Shown: positions 1-14,370, numbered from the stretch's first letter. The stretch: 64,000 nt of DNA from Hymenochaete sp. R1 (GCA_019400425.1 JAFREE010000006.1:62001-126000); one strand, 5' to 3'. Made by a program: numbers and translations. The notes: generated by a model not told the origin, from the sequence alone.

Positions 1-194
1 GTATTTGCATATAGTAAAGGTGCGAGAAGCAGCGTTTTTGAGAACCGTGACCAGCTAACAGATGCGGACAACAGGATCTCGGCTTCTCGTGCTGTCGGTA
101 CCAACATATTGACTTGGTGCAGCACGTCTCCGAGCTTCCGCTACTCCTAGCATATCACCAAGATTCTACCGTTGGCAAATACTTCAATACATTC

Positions 195-3100
195 ATGCCT
201 CCTACACTGATGGGCGGCAACGTGTCCAATACGCAGGCTGCATCTCCTCACTACCCAGCGGAGATGCGCTTAACCTTTGCACAAACCTCGAACGGTAACG
301 TTATCGGGAGCAAGAAGAAGAAGAAAAAGAAGGGTAAAGGGAAGCCTAATGGCGACTATGCGACTAAGGACGTCGGCGACGCTGCTATGGACGACGACCT
401 CCCCGACCTTGAACCTTTATCCGACTCCTTCTCCAATTTCGATACTTATGCGCGCAGTGGACTTGCCCGAGATCTCGAGGATCTGCGCCGCACCGATCCT
501 AAATTCGTGGGCGAGACACCCAAACGTGGAGAAGAGAGCATTATGGCCCAGTCTGAGATGCTTGCGGAGCTGTACCGCAACATTGAGTTCTTTCACTCTA
601 CGAGCAAGGAGGACGACTTCCGCGAGAGCGTGAACGCTCTTACCGGCGGTATGCGATCGTTTGTCCAATCGGCATTAGCAAGTATGACCGGTCTCGGTCT
701 GAGCACGGAAGAGTTGAAGCAGCGCACGTTACAGTCAATTGCTCAACAGGTACTGGATGGCGACGCCGGCATGGGCGTCGGAGTTGGGCTAGGCAAGGAC
801 TCAGTCAGACGGGGCACAGAGAAAGATCCACCCGCTAATGGAAGAGCTGACTTGTCGAAGTCTGATGCAGCAGCGCTTACTCAGATGGCTTTGGCGCAAG
901 CCCTTGAGCGATATGCCTCCGGAAAGAATGGGCTTCCGGGGTCTCGAAGTCATGCGGACGTAGTTCTTTCTCATGAGTATTTGGAGGACGGAGGAGAGTA
1001 TGAGGATGTGTACACCGATGATGAAGAGTTAGCTGAGGGTGCTCTGGATGTGCAGTTCCACATGAGGATGCGGGAGGTGCAACGGGCGGCGGACGAGGCA
1101 TTTGAAGGAGGAAGATACAAAGTGCGAGTAAATTATGAAGATGTGCCGAGGAGTGGTGCCGGCACGGATCTGGTGCACGGGATGGAACGGGAAAGAGTGG
1201 CTAGAAAAGGCAGGTCAAAGGGCAAAGGCGGGCATATAAAAGGAAATGAGCCGGATGAGACGGGTAGAAATACGGATATGGAAATACTGTCGGGCAGTCG
1301 CGAGCGTGAGTCGGTGGTCACAGCAGCGAATCCGTCCCAGCAACAGACGAGCCCGGGCTCTGACACCACCCAGAGCTCTTTCCCCCTTATGCCTGCAGCT
1401 AAACCTATGCCGCCGTCGTCTCGTGCAGCGGGCAAACAGCCCATGGCTTACACGCCACCATCGACGAATACGACGACAACTAACCCTCCACCTCCCCGTT
1501 CAGCCCGCGCAGCAGCAAAGGCTCCCGCTGCCCCTCAGTCGTACACTAACCACAACCACCCTCATCATCACCCATCGCCGCCAGCTTCGAATGCCTCTAT
1601 CCCTCAGAAGCTTCGACCTCCAGCAGGTGGAACTCAGACGAATGGCGCTGTTGCTAAATCTAATAACAAGATTTGGAGCACGAATTCGACAGAGGAGAGG
1701 GAGCGCATCAAAGAATTTTGGCTTGGATTGAGTGAAAATGACCGGCGTAAACTCGTGAAGGTTGAAAAAGATGCAGTTCTCAGACGTATGAAAGAGCAAC
1801 AGAAACATAGTTGTACTTGCGCCGTTTGCGGGAGAAAGCGGTTCGTCGTTCCTTCACCCTTTGCCTTCCACGAAAATTTTTACTAATCGTATCATTTTCA
1901 AACGACTTTGCCCTTATTTTTCCATTTCAATGTTTGTGACGGACGTCACTACTCTCATCGTTGTGCTCGGTCTCAAGCAGAAGCGCGATCGAGGAAGAAT
2001 TAGAGGTACTGTACGATGCTTATTACGAGGAGCTAGAACGGTACGCGAACATCCAGCAGCGTTATGCGTCTTCAGGAGGCGCCATTACCCCGCCTCCTGG
2101 CCCAGGCCCTTTTCCTGGTAGTGTCGAACTCGATAAGAATGGGATGGTCGTCGGTCCAGGCGGGAAGGCGCTCGCTCATCCTCATCCCACCGGTCGACAA
2201 AAGGTGCTCACGAACGGACCAAAGAAACCCGTGCCCGAATCCGAATTCGATGAAGACGACCCGGACGGTGATGATTACGAGGAGGAGGAATACGACGAGG
2301 AGGATGAAGAGGAAGAGGAAGATGAGGAAGACGATGTGGACGTGGAGGACGACGTCGATATTCGAAACCGGGCAGGCCACCGAACCGCGCCGGCGCAAGA
2401 ACGAGCTCGGACGAACGGGAAACTAAACCATCGAGATGACCTTTTCAGTCTGGGTCAGAGTCTGACTGTCACTGGTAAGGGACTCTTATATCGCGATTGA
2501 TGAGTCATCCCAAGGGCGCATGCATTGATGTCGTGTGATCATTTCAGGGCCCGGGAATATATTGACCGTGGCAGATGATCTGCTCAAAAACGATGGGAAG
2601 AAATTCCTGGAGATGATGGAGCATCTTGCTGAGCGTAGGATGCAACGAGAGCTGGATGCAGAAGTAGACGTGGAGGAGAGTGAAGATGAGGACGAAGACG
2701 AAGGTGATGAGGAAGACGATCCAGAGGATGAAGAAGACGAAGACGATGATGATGATGTAGTATGGTTTCTCTTCCCTTCACGCTTTGCACATGAAATCTG
2801 ATTATATGCGCCTTTTCAAAGGAAATGACGGAGGAACAGAAGATGAACGAAGGGAAGCGTATGTTCTCTATATTTGCTGCTCGCATGTTTGAAGCCCGTG
2901 TCCTTGAGGCCTATCGTGAGAAGGTCTCGCAAGAACGTCAGAAGGAACTTCTGCGTGAACTTGAAGAGGAGAAGGAGGCGAACAAGCAAAAGGAGGAGAA
3001 GAAGGCAAAGGAGAACCAAAAGAAGAAAGACAAGAAAAGGTACCGTAATAAAGCTAGGTTTAAAGAAGACCCATGTCGAGATGATTGCAGATTGCAGAAA

Positions 3101-4684
3101 CTGGCGAAGGAGGAAGAGAAAGCGGCCAAAGCTGCCGAACGCGCTGCTGAGGAGGCTGCCTTGAAAGAAAAGCAACGCAAGCAGGAAGAAGAGCAGAAGC
3201 GGAGGAAGGAGGAAGATAAGCTGAAGAGGGAGGCGGCACGGAAGGCGGCGGAAGAGGAAAAGCAGCGGAGGGATGAGGAACGTCGGAAACGGCTCGCAGA
3301 GGAGAAAGAGATTCAGGTAGATCGGGAACGGAGGCGCAAGGAGAAAGAGGATCGTCAGAAAGCTGAGAGAAAGGACCGAGAAGAGAAAGAGAGGAGGGCA
3401 AAGGAAGAGAAGGAGGCGAGGCTTGCTGCAGAGAAAGCAAAGAAGGAGCAACAAGAGAAGGATGAACGAGAGAGGAAGGCTGCAAAGGAACGCGAAGAGA
3501 AAGAGGCCAAAGAGCGCGAAGCCAAAGAGCGCGAGGTGAAGGAACGAGAAGCTAGAGAACGTGCTGCGAAGGATCAGCAAACGCGAACCCAAGCTACCAG
3601 GACACGTCCTCCCCCGTCTCCTCGCGCAAACGCGACTGCCTCGGGATCGCAGCGAGTGCCTCAAGCTAGCATCACGCCGAAGAAAATCCTCAGCAAACAG
3701 TCGTCTCAACCTCCTCCGTCTTCTTCCACTCCCGCTCCTAGCGTACATCAACCACGCCAACAATCTCGCCCTATTGTACCGATTCAGGCTTCAGCTAGTG
3801 CGCCCCAAGTCCAGTCTCCACCACAGGTGTCTGCGTCCCCCATCTCCACCAACATGCCTCCCTCCACCCCGACTTTCCCGCAAGGTGTTTCACATATCCA
3901 ACATCCTGTGCCTTCTCCGCGAGCATCTTTCCCCCCTGCTCAAGGTGTTTCGCCTTTCGGAGCGTACATCCCTCAAATGCCCGTTGGGTTAGGATCGTCT
4001 GCTCTCCCCCGGACTTTCGGCGCCGGTCTTTCGTTTGATCAAGGATTCGGACGAGGACTCGGTGCTCCTGCACCCATAGGCCCACCAAAGATGGGCGGGA
4101 TCTCTGCGTCTGTGACATCACCAGCCATCGCGCCAGGCTCTGCCATCCAGCCACCTCGTCGCATGTCAGCAGCGGCAGATCCAGGTCCTATTACTCGTCC
4201 TATCGCTCCCATTGCTCGACCAGCAGCAAACGGAGACATTTCAGGGTCATCCTCGAACTCAGGTAACGCGTCCCCTATCCGCCGTTCTCCTAGCCCGAAG
4301 GGTGTCCTTGGCTCGTCTGCTCTCGCTGCTGATGACGACGAGGTTGTGACTAATCCTGGTCGGCGGATGGCTCCGGGAACTGTGGGCCACAGCTGGCACA
4401 GTCCGCAGAACTCGATGTCGGCACCGACGCCATGGAGAAATGCAGCTCCTTCCCAAGGGTTTTCACCTTCACGAAGTAATGCGATCGGCGGAGCCATGAA
4501 CTTAAATATGGGCCTGTGGGGTCAACCTATGGGAGGACCAGCGAATGTGGCACCTGGCTCTGCTGGTGCAGGGCTGAACGATTGGCATCCCCCACACCCT
4601 GGCTCTCATTTCTATGGCGGTCCTCCTTTTATGCATCCGAATCACTCGACCGTGACTCCCCCACCTCACGCCTCAGGCCCTTGA
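195..4684 (+). CDS. NST1: NST1-like stress response protein
   Basis: Five exons: 195-1840, 1981-2474, 2548-2756, 2822-3039, 3091-4684, giving 1386 aa. The last intron (51 nt) keeps frame and is easily missed. The N-terminus carries a Lys run (about residues 40-46). A CxCxxCGRKR segment (about 540-549) runs straight into [18 protein letters not shown] after splicing, the block by which I recognise fungal Nst1. Two Asp/Glu tracts (about 638-675 and just before exon 4) follow, then a conserved [14 protein letters not shown] box and a Lys/Glu coiled coil (about 784-1025). The tail is Pro/Ser/Gly-rich. In yeast Nst1 affects salt tolerance and associates with mRNA-processing factors; the molecular role is poorly defined. 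I chose the ATG at 195 because MPP plus the poly-Lys block fits the family; an in-frame GTG lies further upstream. The exon 3 donor could be 2757 or 2760. Confidence 0.88.
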
Positions 4685-4991
4685 ATTTCCGCAGCTTGCT
4701 CTCCCCCTCCAGCATTGCCCATTACTGGCTTTCCTATTCTTCTTTCTATCATTTATCCCCTGTCTCCTTTTCATAGTCTTGTTATTTTTAGCTAGCAACA
4801 CAATGCGACTTTATTACTTTACGTTCGCTCTCATTGGCATTGCATTGCATTTAGCGTGTGTCCGACCTCGAGTCTATGTTTAACATTACACTGACGAATA
4901 AAGCATTATCCCTTGTGCAAGAAAGAAAGTAGTAAGGAAAGATAGGTGTAATTGAGGGCCTCCGGGGGAGGGGCATATAATTTCGAAGTTG
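4685..4991. other. Convergent 3' region between NST1 and NEO1
   Basis: No coding signal. The two genes converge with 307 bp between stop codons. This span must hold both 3' UTRs, so the transcripts may overlap. Apart from the AATAAA described separately I see nothing specific. Confidence 0.7.
4897..4902 (+). terminator. Probable poly(A) signal of NST1
   Basis: A perfect AATAAA lies 213 nt after the NST1 stop codon, in the AT-rich convergent gap. Fungal poly(A) signals are degenerate, so the motif is suggestive only. Confidence 0.45.
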
Positions 4992-7900
4992 TTATAATAA
5001 TTTACTGGAAGTGGAAGGTCGGAGGCGGCTGCGTATAAGCTTGAAAATGTAAAGTGGAAAGGCACTGACGGCCACTATTAAGCCAACTTTCCAAGCAAAG
5101 CGCACCGTTGTCACAAAGGCTAAGTCTGAAGCACAGAGTTAGCTCAAATCTCTGTGGGTTAGGCCCGGTGCACATACCAAAGTACTCTGGTAAGAAAACA
5201 ATGCTGACGGCGTAAATCATTAAGGTGATGATTTCAGACAGTACCATGTAAACATGCCTGCCCTAATGATTCAGATGAGCTAAGCAAAGGCTTTGAAGAG
5301 AAACACACCAAGTCGTTATTTCAACCGCGACCATTATCAGCTCATTGAGAACGAGAGCCGTGAACGAGATTGAAACAATGTTAAGGAATTCGTTCTCAAA
5401 CAGAACCAGGGACATAATCATGATTGCACCGCCTGATTGCATGCATTAGCGCTCACTTTTGTTGTGCAATTAGTGAATACTCACCTTGATATACGCTTAT
5501 CATGAGCCACATGAAGAATGTCTTGAAGGACAATGCTCTTCCCTGATGCACGGTGACAATCACATGAACACATGCATGGGCATAGGCTAAGCGTTCTTAC
5601 CTTCACAAGCTCCTTGTAAAGTTCAGGATACAGAAGCGCAACATCCTCGTTGACATCCCGATCCAGGACCAAAGAGAAGACAGGCGCCATCGTGTACAGC
5701 GTCGCATATCCAACCATGAGCCACCCCTGGTACAGCGCAATGGGAGCGAAGTAAAAGATCGCGGAAAACACGCATTGCATGATGGAGATGACCAAGCCAC
5801 GGTGGATAACGAACTGCGCGAGTTTTGCGGAGCGCTTGTATGAGTTACGGCCGTGCCAGAGCAGAAGTTTCGTTAAATGGCTGAATTGCGTGACTGAGAA
5901 GTCAGCAGCGAGGGAGGCTTGTTTCCCTTCTTTACCGACGATACCGACACCTTGTGATTGTCCGTGTTGTATAAGCACATCAAGTAAAATGCAACGAAGT
6001 CTTCGTAGGCTTACCGACGTCTGAAGCCTGAATCATGCTCACGTCGTTCCCTCCATCACCGATACAGCAAACACGTTTTTTCGTGTACTTTCGGATCAAG
6101 CGAGCTGTATCGGCTTTCTGTGTGGGTGAGCATCTGCAAGCCACAACAGCCGAGAGCTTCGTCGCGATTTCAATGAACTCATTCATGAACAAGTTCAGGC
6201 AGAGTTGAAGTGATTCCCCGTCTATCACCAGACAACAGTCTGGCTTCGCCTGGAGGAAGTCTAGTTCCCGTTTGACCTCATCCGACGTCTTCACTGCGAC
6301 AAAGAGAAGTTAATTCTCGAAGACGCGAAACAAAAACCAGTGGAATAATTACGTTTTGCGACTTGATGGATGTATTGGTTCCTTGCCACAAGCTTTGTTG
6401 AAATGGCAATGCAAGTCGCCGTCTCGATCTTATCACCTGTCAGCATCCAAATTTTCACGCCAGCATTCCGAAGCAACTCGATCGTGGATTTCACGTCATC
6501 CTGCAATTTATCTTCCACACCCGTCAAGCCGAGAAGCTCCAAGTCTCGCTCCAAGAACTCCGCGACAGCTTCCGCCATTGCTTCGTTTCGGTCTTGCAGC
6601 TGGATGCTCGCAGCGTAATGACGTTCCTTGAAGGCGCCATAAGCCTGTTCGCTAAGTCGCTTCCTCCCGATGACCAACGTCCGCAATCCCTCTCGAGCCA
6701 TGTTAGCGCACTCTTCTTCAAGCCAGTCATTACGCTGCACGATCTTCGCCATAACTACGTCTGCGCCCTTCTGAAGGAATGAGATCTCGCCCGAAGACGC
6801 CTCACGAACAATAATCCCCATGCGTTTTGATTCGGAAGTGAATGGAAAAATATCTAGAACATCAAAGTCGAGGCGGGCTCCTTCGGGTGTTTGCAGGGCG
6901 ATTCGAGTACGATCCCGGAAGACTAAGGTGAGCCCGACGGACTCTGTCCATTTCACAATTGCCACTTCATCGGGAGAGGATGCTTGGTACGTGACTGTAC
7001 CATCATCATTCGAAACGGGTGTGACCTTGAAATTTATAGCATGAATTAAGTTTACGTCCAGCGAATCTTTCAAAGCAGAGCTCACATTATGGCAGAGAGC
7101 CAGACTTGTTACGACATCCTTGACTCTTGACGACATATCGCGGCGGCCTCTTGTTGCAAATTGAATACCGGTCGCAGTCGAGCCTTGCTTTGCAGCTGCT
7201 TGGATGGACGTTAACAGCCTTGCATGGACTAGCATATACACGACTGACCTTGCTCGGAATTTAGCCCGAAAGCGAGGGCCAACTGATGCGCGACTTCATC
7301 CATTGAGTCTGCGCCATAAGACATCGTGCCCATGTGCAATTTCTTCATTTCCATTTCTTCAATTATAGTCAACAGAAGCAATGCTATTAAACAGACTAAA
7401 CTCTTACCATTTTGAGTCAACGTGCCGGTCTTATCACTCAGCAGATACTCTATTCGACCCAATTCCTCGGGTAAAGTACTTGTTCGCACTATTGTGTTTG
7501 GTATTTCCGAATCCGTCATGATTAGATGAGAATATACAGTCTTGCCCATGTCGAGATTGACCCGCAAGCTTGAAAATTAAATCACATCTCAGAAAGCATC
7601 CTTGTGAAATAAAGCTTAACTGACCTGATAGGAATGATAGACGAGAATAAAATCAAGAAACGGAAGACGTAGATGTACCACTGTCCCCGGAAGCCATTCA
7701 ACGCAACCATCGCAATTGAAAGCGCAAATGTCACAGCACACAATATCTTTGCTAGCCTATTGATCTCAATCTCGAGTAGGCCGGTCTTCGTTTCGGGATG
7801 ACTGGTATTCATAACCGCACGCGTCTCCAATCCCGTGTAAATAACAAATCCTACTGCAGATCCGGCTGCAAGGACCGTATTTGACCAGAGCACGTTCTCC

Positions 7901-9355
7901 ACGGTAAGAGGCGCTACCTTTGGGACCGGCTCGAGGGGGACGCCCTCAGAATTGAGGTTCTCAGAGGGCGGGCCATTGATAGAGAAGGTGCCTATGAACG
8001 TATGTATGTCTTTTATCGGCGCGTCAGCTGTAGGAAGTATGAAAGCATATTTTAAGCTATGTAAGAGATTGAACTATAGACAAAATCATACCATAGATCT
8101 CTGCGTCAAGGCGTAGCAGGTCTCTGTCTGACTTTAATGCCTGGCAACTAGGCACAGCGACCCGCAACTTCCAATCTGTTTCGCCATCAAGTTGGTCTGT
8201 ACGAATAAAACAAGTCCCGCTCGAGTCTGAGGTCCGTAGTAGTATCATATCTGCTGGCACTCGTTGATTCTTTTCCAAGTAAACGAGATCTCCTACGCGA
8301 ATTTTTGAGCTCGGAATAGCCTTGGTGTGCGGTCCACCAGGTGCGGTTAGTGGAGCATCAGGTTGAGTGTCGTCATTCTCGTCACTGTTATCGTAGCCAT
8401 TCTCAGTGTCTTGTGGATTTCGAGAGGATGAGGATGGATCAAGGATGAGATATTTGGCAGAGTTCGCTTCTTTATCACGTTGATTGCGTTTGTAGTCGTC
8501 GTGCGCCTCCTTTCCCATCGTTACCATGAGGACAAACGCAAGAGGAACGATGTAAGTTGAGAGAAAACCTTACGATATAAAAAACGATAAGAACGCATTG
8601 TCGTGCTAGGAACATCTAAACTCACCAATTCGAAGTTGCGGAACCAACTGTGAGAGAGCAACGAGCAGAAAATATAAGTTGAAGAAAAACTTGAATTGCT
8701 CATATAGTACGATGGGCAGGAATGTAAAGACGTTGTATTTCTGGTTTCGAACGATATTTGCAGGGAATTTATTCTGAAACTTATCTGAGAAAAATGCATC
8801 AATATTCAGCATCCAACAAAAACAACTCATCACCATACCTGGAGGTCGAAAGGGTACCGTTCGAGACTTGTCTTTCGTAGAACTCTTGGAAAAGAAACCG
8901 CCTCCACTCGACCTTGAGTCAGAGCTCCTCTACAACATGGGAGATCAATACGTTTCATTCATAAATGATTCATCTAACGATGCTAGACTCACCGAGCGAG
9001 CGCTAATAGACGCCTCCTTCCGCCTCCTCGAGACAGCGTTCCTCTCGTAGTCATCCTCCCTTTCGTGTCCCGTGAGAAGATTCTCTTCTTCCTCCCGATC
9101 GTCATAATGATATGACAGTTTCCTCGTAGGCTTCTTGCCTCTGAATGAAGCTCCTACTGAGCGAGAGGATGAAGCCATGGTATTCGAGTTTGCTTTGGTA
9201 TTACGATCGACACGGTCCTCTCGGTCTCTTCCCGACTTCGTATGCTCAGGATCCTCTCCAGTATCTCCGTTATCTATGTCCCCAGAGTCAAGTTTTGTGT
9301 ATCCTGTATTTGATCGTGACGCCTTCTTGAAGGTCTTGAGCTGGATATCCGGCAT
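4992..9355 (-). CDS. NEO1: NEO1/ATP9-type P4-ATPase (phospholipid flippase)
   Basis: Fourteen exons on the minus strand: 9355-8993, 8929-8839, 8784-8626, 8568-8092, 8027-7625, 7568-7408, 7356-7249, 7195-6353, 6293-6015, 5950-5601, 5542-5485, 5432-5309, 5257-5178, 5125-4992. The spliced frame is exact (1209 aa; yeast Neo1 is about 1150). Motifs in order: a [13 protein letters not shown] entry to TM1, the DGET actuator loop, PISL in TM4, the phosphorylated Asp in DKTGTLTQN (D543), KGADVVM in the nucleotide domain, [10 protein letters not shown], and [11 protein letters not shown] at the hinge. P4-ATPases move aminophospholipids to the cytosolic leaflet. The Neo1/ATP9 branch acts in Golgi and endosome and, in yeast, works without a Cdc50 subunit. 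The first 150 residues are hydrophilic and disordered. The exon 8 acceptor could be 7195 or 7198. Confidence 0.95.
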
Positions 9356-12300
9356 GGACTAGCTTTCTTAGGTCGCGTTACAGAAGCAGAGGCGAACCAA
9401 GGAAGCAGCTCTCGGTGGCTAATCAAAATCGAATGCGTCTTCAAGCGCGTAAAGAAGAGGCCACGCCCATGTGCCACGTTACTGCTTGGGCTGTTGGTGC
9501 CAGTAATGCCGGCGTCGTCGGTGCTGGTCGCTGTCCAGTATTCGTGCTGTCTACCGTGCCATTCGCGGCGCGCAGTAGCCACTTCCAAAAAAGGGAAACC
9601 GGTAACGTGATTTTTGAACGATGGTAGATAGTTTCTGAGCTGATTCGCTCTCAAGATCTTACCATGACTTCGATCGTAAGTGGTTCATCGTTCGGTCGAT
9701 AAGTTTCTTCGCGGTCAGACAGGCGCTAATAAGCTTAAGGGTCTATGATATAAACACCTTTAAGCTGGCGAAAAACATTCTCAGATTTTCAAGTTGTCCG
9801 TATTCGAATGTTCGGCAGCACACAGCGCCAGCGCTTCTCAGCAGCTTCTGCGACGAGGTCGTCAGTAAGCCTAAAGACCAAGGGAGCTGCAATTGACAAG
9901 ATATCGGATAACTACCAGGTACGTTGCAACTACTATTTCTGGAGAATGTTCGTTGACTGAAACCGGCTTGAAGAATAAACGTCAATACTGTGGTGGTTTG
10001 GTGGTTTCCTTTCCTTCCCCCTGCTAAACGACGAAATAAGGCAGCGAAATGATGTATGGCCTTTCCATAAAGTTAGGAATATTGACGCGTGTTCGGTCTT
10101 CATCACACACAGGAGCTCTTATGAACTTAAAGTTCAGTGCGCTTCCTCCTTCCCTGATTACCTTGAACCCTGTCCACAAAGCCATTCACTAAAGCCTTAA
10201 CTCCGACTCGTCTTGTCTCGATGGAACGAAGATTTATCGTTGAGCCCACCATAAAACCAGTGAACCTTACATGCCTCATTAACTACTCACGATGCTACGC
10301 TAGGGCCCACACGACCTCGAGGCCATACTTCTGCGCATTCATCACAACTTTCTACTCATATCCTCAAAGGCCTTAAGACACCTACGTAACCTACACGTCA
10401 ATCGTTTATCAAGTAGGACAGCTTTCGTACGTCATGATAATCAAATGAACACGCGCAGATGCAACTTTGACCCACAGGAACGGCAAAGGAGCAAGGGGCA
10501 ACAGTAACCTCACGGCGAGTCGACCAGGATGGAACTTCTCTTCTCTTCGTAACATCCCAGATGACCGCACGCGGGCCTGTGTTTCCTCATGATTCTTCGT
10601 GCAGGAGTTCTCTTGGGTCTCTGATGGGGAAGAGATAAGGCTTGCTGGTCAAATAAGTACTACTAATATAGTATGTGATGCCTTCGGCCTGAACCGCGAA
10701 TGTCCGACGCCGACGTTCAGCTTCAGCATTGAAATTGGGAGCAATAAGGTTCACCGTTCACCTGCCTTCTGACATCCCTTCTTCGATATCAATACTAATT
10801 CATGCTGGGGGCCGGCTACGCTACAAATGCTACGGACGTACATCGTACATCATCGAAGCGCTCGAAGCCCAAAGCTCATTGCCCGCCGCTTGAAGGAACC
10901 AAGAACTTCAGCAACGCGCGTCGTTATTTCCCCGGAAGCAGGGAGAAAGGAAACAAGGTTTGAAGCACTTGAGGAACGTGACTTTCCTAGCCTCACTTCA
11001 GACACGCCGTACGCGAATATGCGCGCCACACTTCTGCCACTCTGTGGATTGCGTGTTGCTTCTCGAGCACGAGCGACTCGGAGCGAGCGGGAATGCCGTC
11101 ATGATATGGCTGGCCGAACCATGAAACCTCGTAACAGAGGTCCAGACATGTGATTATCCCTACGGACTTCTTTGACGCTGAACCTGAACCTCTCAGTCTG
11201 GGTAGTTTGCGCTGGTGCGAACGGTACTGCCCAGATTATATTGTACCAACGCGTTTCGCTCAGTCACTTAACACAAAAAAACCACCATTCAGCCGGCAGA
11301 ACTCAAGTCAACCCAACTCAATACTGAACCCCATTTCACTTCAAATGACGGCATGATGCGTGGTACGCCGATAACACACATTACAAAAACATCCAAAAAG
11401 ACCTAACAAAACAACCACAAGATTCAGACTAAGACAAAACCAACGTTCTCCGGCGGGCGGATCCTCCTCCGCTCTCGCCAGAGCCGCCTCGCCTCGCCAT
11501 CTCCCCGGCGTCTGCCGGCGGAATCAATTTCATTTCCTTCTTCCTCGCTCATCATACAGTATGCATGTCCCGCATCCACTGCTTATGTTTTTTTTGTTCT
11601 AACTATGACCATGACCGAAGCCCCGACTTTAACCTCCGTCAGGCCAGGGATCCCCTATCTACGTGTACTATGTACTTATGTACTGTACTATGACCACGCT
11701 ACCTCGTTACCTGATCCCGAACGCCGATTTTACGAGCCTTACGAGCCTTACGGCGCCCTCCTCCAGCTTCGCGAGGGTCCAAACCTTGTCGATCCTGACT
11801 CCCTGACTTGGTCCGTTGTCTTCCCCGAACGTTGACTAAATTCTTGAGCTTCTTCTACCAGTGTCAGAGTGACAGCGCGGTCTTCGTTGGTTTACTCTTT
11901 CCAAATTGGGGGCAGGGTTGTGGTTGTGGTTGGGATTGTTGATTGTATGACCAGAACGCGGTGACGACAGGCCGCTTTTTTTTTGTTTCATTTCATTTCA
12001 TTTCGGCCTCCGATTTCTGGTGTTACTTCTCCCCACCCTCTCCAAACACACAACCCGCGTCGACTTCCAATAAAGTCAGTATGGAGAAGCTTTTGCCTCG
12101 CGGGGGTGGAGGGTGGGGTGCCAGTATGGGCTGTCTTCTTCTGTCTTCTTCTACACTGGACTGGACTGGACTTGCCTTGATACCATGATGGCGTCCACGT
12201 TCAAGTGATGTGATAGCGAAGAAGGTGCCTTCCCTCCCTCCCTTCTTTCCGGGAGCCGCCAAGGACTGTTGGTGGCTTCTCCAGGCACGACTCGGACTCG

Positions 12301-13000
12301 ATGGCGGGTTTTGAATTTGGCGCTTGGCCTCTCGGGGATCGTGAGCCTTCAACATCAGGAGCCAGTAATAGCGTGGATACGGCGCATTCTTCAATATTGG
12401 CTTTTGTTCGCCAGTGCTGGTGGGCAGGAGAGTGTGTATGTTGTGGGAGGAGGGGGTCGGGGAAGGGAAGGGTATTCTCAGCCTGCCGCGCTTGTAAGGG
12501 TAAGATCTCTCACTTCTACATACCCCTTGATCACTGCCTACTACCGAAGCAAAATGTAGAGCCACGAATGCTAATACATCCCTCTTTCAGTACACGCTTT
12601 AGTCGCTCTGTATCTATCGTCCATACGAGACGAGATGCTGAACTCGACTCCCTGTGATTACGAAAGAAAAAAAGAAGACACCTTTGGACCCTCCTATCTT
12701 GAAGTTCAAGTTCAATCTTCAATGTACGTCCGTTTGTTTGCAACTTGTCGAGCGCACACTACCGGCTTCTATCAATCCACCCCAATCTACTGAACTACGA
12801 TACCACGATACCACGGAACGAACCACACGCTCACCACCGCTCCTCGCACCTCGCACGTCCACATCCACTAGCAGGTCATACTCACTTTCTTACTCGCCGA
12901 AAAACCCTCGCCCTCGCCCCTCTCCAGAATAATCGAATATTGTGAGAAAAAAAGGAGGTGAGTGGTATAGCAGCGGCAGACTCCGCTCGAAGGCGCACTG
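9356..13000. other. Intergenic, no gene recognised
   Basis: About 3.6 kb upstream of NEO1. Open frames on both strands are short (at most about 180 codons) and none shows a domain, biased third positions or a convincing intron chain. The first few hundred bases should contain the NEO1 promoter and leader. I found no transposon ends, tRNA boxes or long repeats. Confidence 0.6.
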
Positions 13001-13975
13001 GATTGGCTGGACGTAGTAGCTGCGGCCGCGGCCGCTGCACCGTAACGCGGATCCCCGGATTCCATGGAATCCATCGGGATGTACTAGTAGTGTACCATGA
13101 TGCCGCCGCCACCTATATTATATATCGCTGGTGCGTACATCCCAATTCATTCCACGTTCTAAGGTGCAAGCGGCGAATAAGTAGTAATAACGCTGTCGAG
13201 ATCGGAGTCAGAGTTGGGGTCAGAGTCAGAATCGGGGTCGGAGTCGGACTAACCTCCTTTCTAACAGCCAGACAGCCAGACTACCAACTTGAGTGTGAGT
13301 GTGAGTGCCCCAACTCCTTTTTCTTTTCTTCTTTTCTTCTTTTCTTTTCTTCTTCCTTTACTTTTTTTTTTACTTTTCTCGTTCCTACACTGGCAGTAGT
13401 ACTAGTAGGATCCTAAGAACAGGTCAAGAGCTCAAACATTAAAGCTCAAGTTCAAGTTCGATCCACAGGTACCGTCCTCAGGCTTACGTTTCTTCTTTAC
13501 TTTCTTGTTTTAAGGGGTCAGTGAGGTCAGTGACAGAAGGGAGCTCAGGCTGCCTCTCGAGTCGAGTTGTAAGTCTTGTGTTTATATTATCACGGTATTA
13601 TATTATTACAGTTTGTTGTAATAGTAGTACTACATATCCTGTACTCTGTGTTCTGTATCCTGTATTCTGTATTCCCTTACCCTCCTCGAGCTCGAAGTTG
13701 GAACCTCGGAACCTCGGCCCGATCCCCCCGAACCCGATCTCGCCAGCCCGCACCCGACTCCCGACTCCTGATTCCTAGCTTCTGAGTTCTGAAGCTTAGT
13801 TGCTTACAGTACTAGTACTTGGCTTCAGCTGTCCTCCGTGTTCGGGGGGAGAGAACAAAAGAAGTGTTGCGATTGCGATTGTAATTGTAATTGCCATTCT
13901 TCCTTTCCGTCTTCCTTTTTATTTTTCGTTTCATTTCATTTCGGATTGGAGAAGCGTTGGGTGTCCATATCAATA

Positions 13976-13997
13976 TTGGCGTTGGCGTTGGCGTTGG
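13976..13997 (+). repeat. (GTTGGC)n hexanucleotide array
   Basis: About 3.5 perfect tandem copies of GTTGGC in non-coding DNA. The related GTTGGTGTC pattern encodes the Gly-Val run inside the GATA gene near 21720. Confidence 0.85.
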
Positions 13998-14052
13998 TGT
14001 AATATTGGTGCTAATATTCAAGTTGTGGAGACTCGAGAGTCTGTCCCATTCG

Positions 14053-14093
14053 TTCGGTTGGTCGGTCGGTCGGTCATTCGGTCGGGTCGGTCG
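14053..14093 (+). repeat. Degenerate (GGTC)n tetranucleotide array
   Basis: GGTC/GGTT units in tandem, with three perfect copies followed by interrupted ones. A simple sequence repeat in the gap upstream of the GATA gene. Confidence 0.8.
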
Positions 14094-14370
14094 AAAGGAA
14101 GGAAGGACGGACGGAAGGACACAAACACGACACACATCTCCTACAAGGCTACAACTAGTACAAAAGCCTACAACGTCGAACGAAGTTACTTTCAAGTTCA
14201 TCTTATCACCGGCAGGCCTAGGGTGCCGGAACAACCTGAGAGGAACAGAGGAGTGGAGAGGGACTCAAAGAAGTGAAACTTGAAAGCGTCATATAAAAGA
14301 CAAAGACGAAGCGCGCCGGCTACCAATTTTTCCGGTCAAGTTGACCAAACCGACCAGATGACCAGGTGAC

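Noticed and set aside
2816..3763. 315-codon minus-strand open frame inside NST1
   Set aside because: It is the antisense shadow of the Lys/Glu-rich coiled coil, producing Leu/Phe/Ser runs. The plus-strand reading is a conserved protein.
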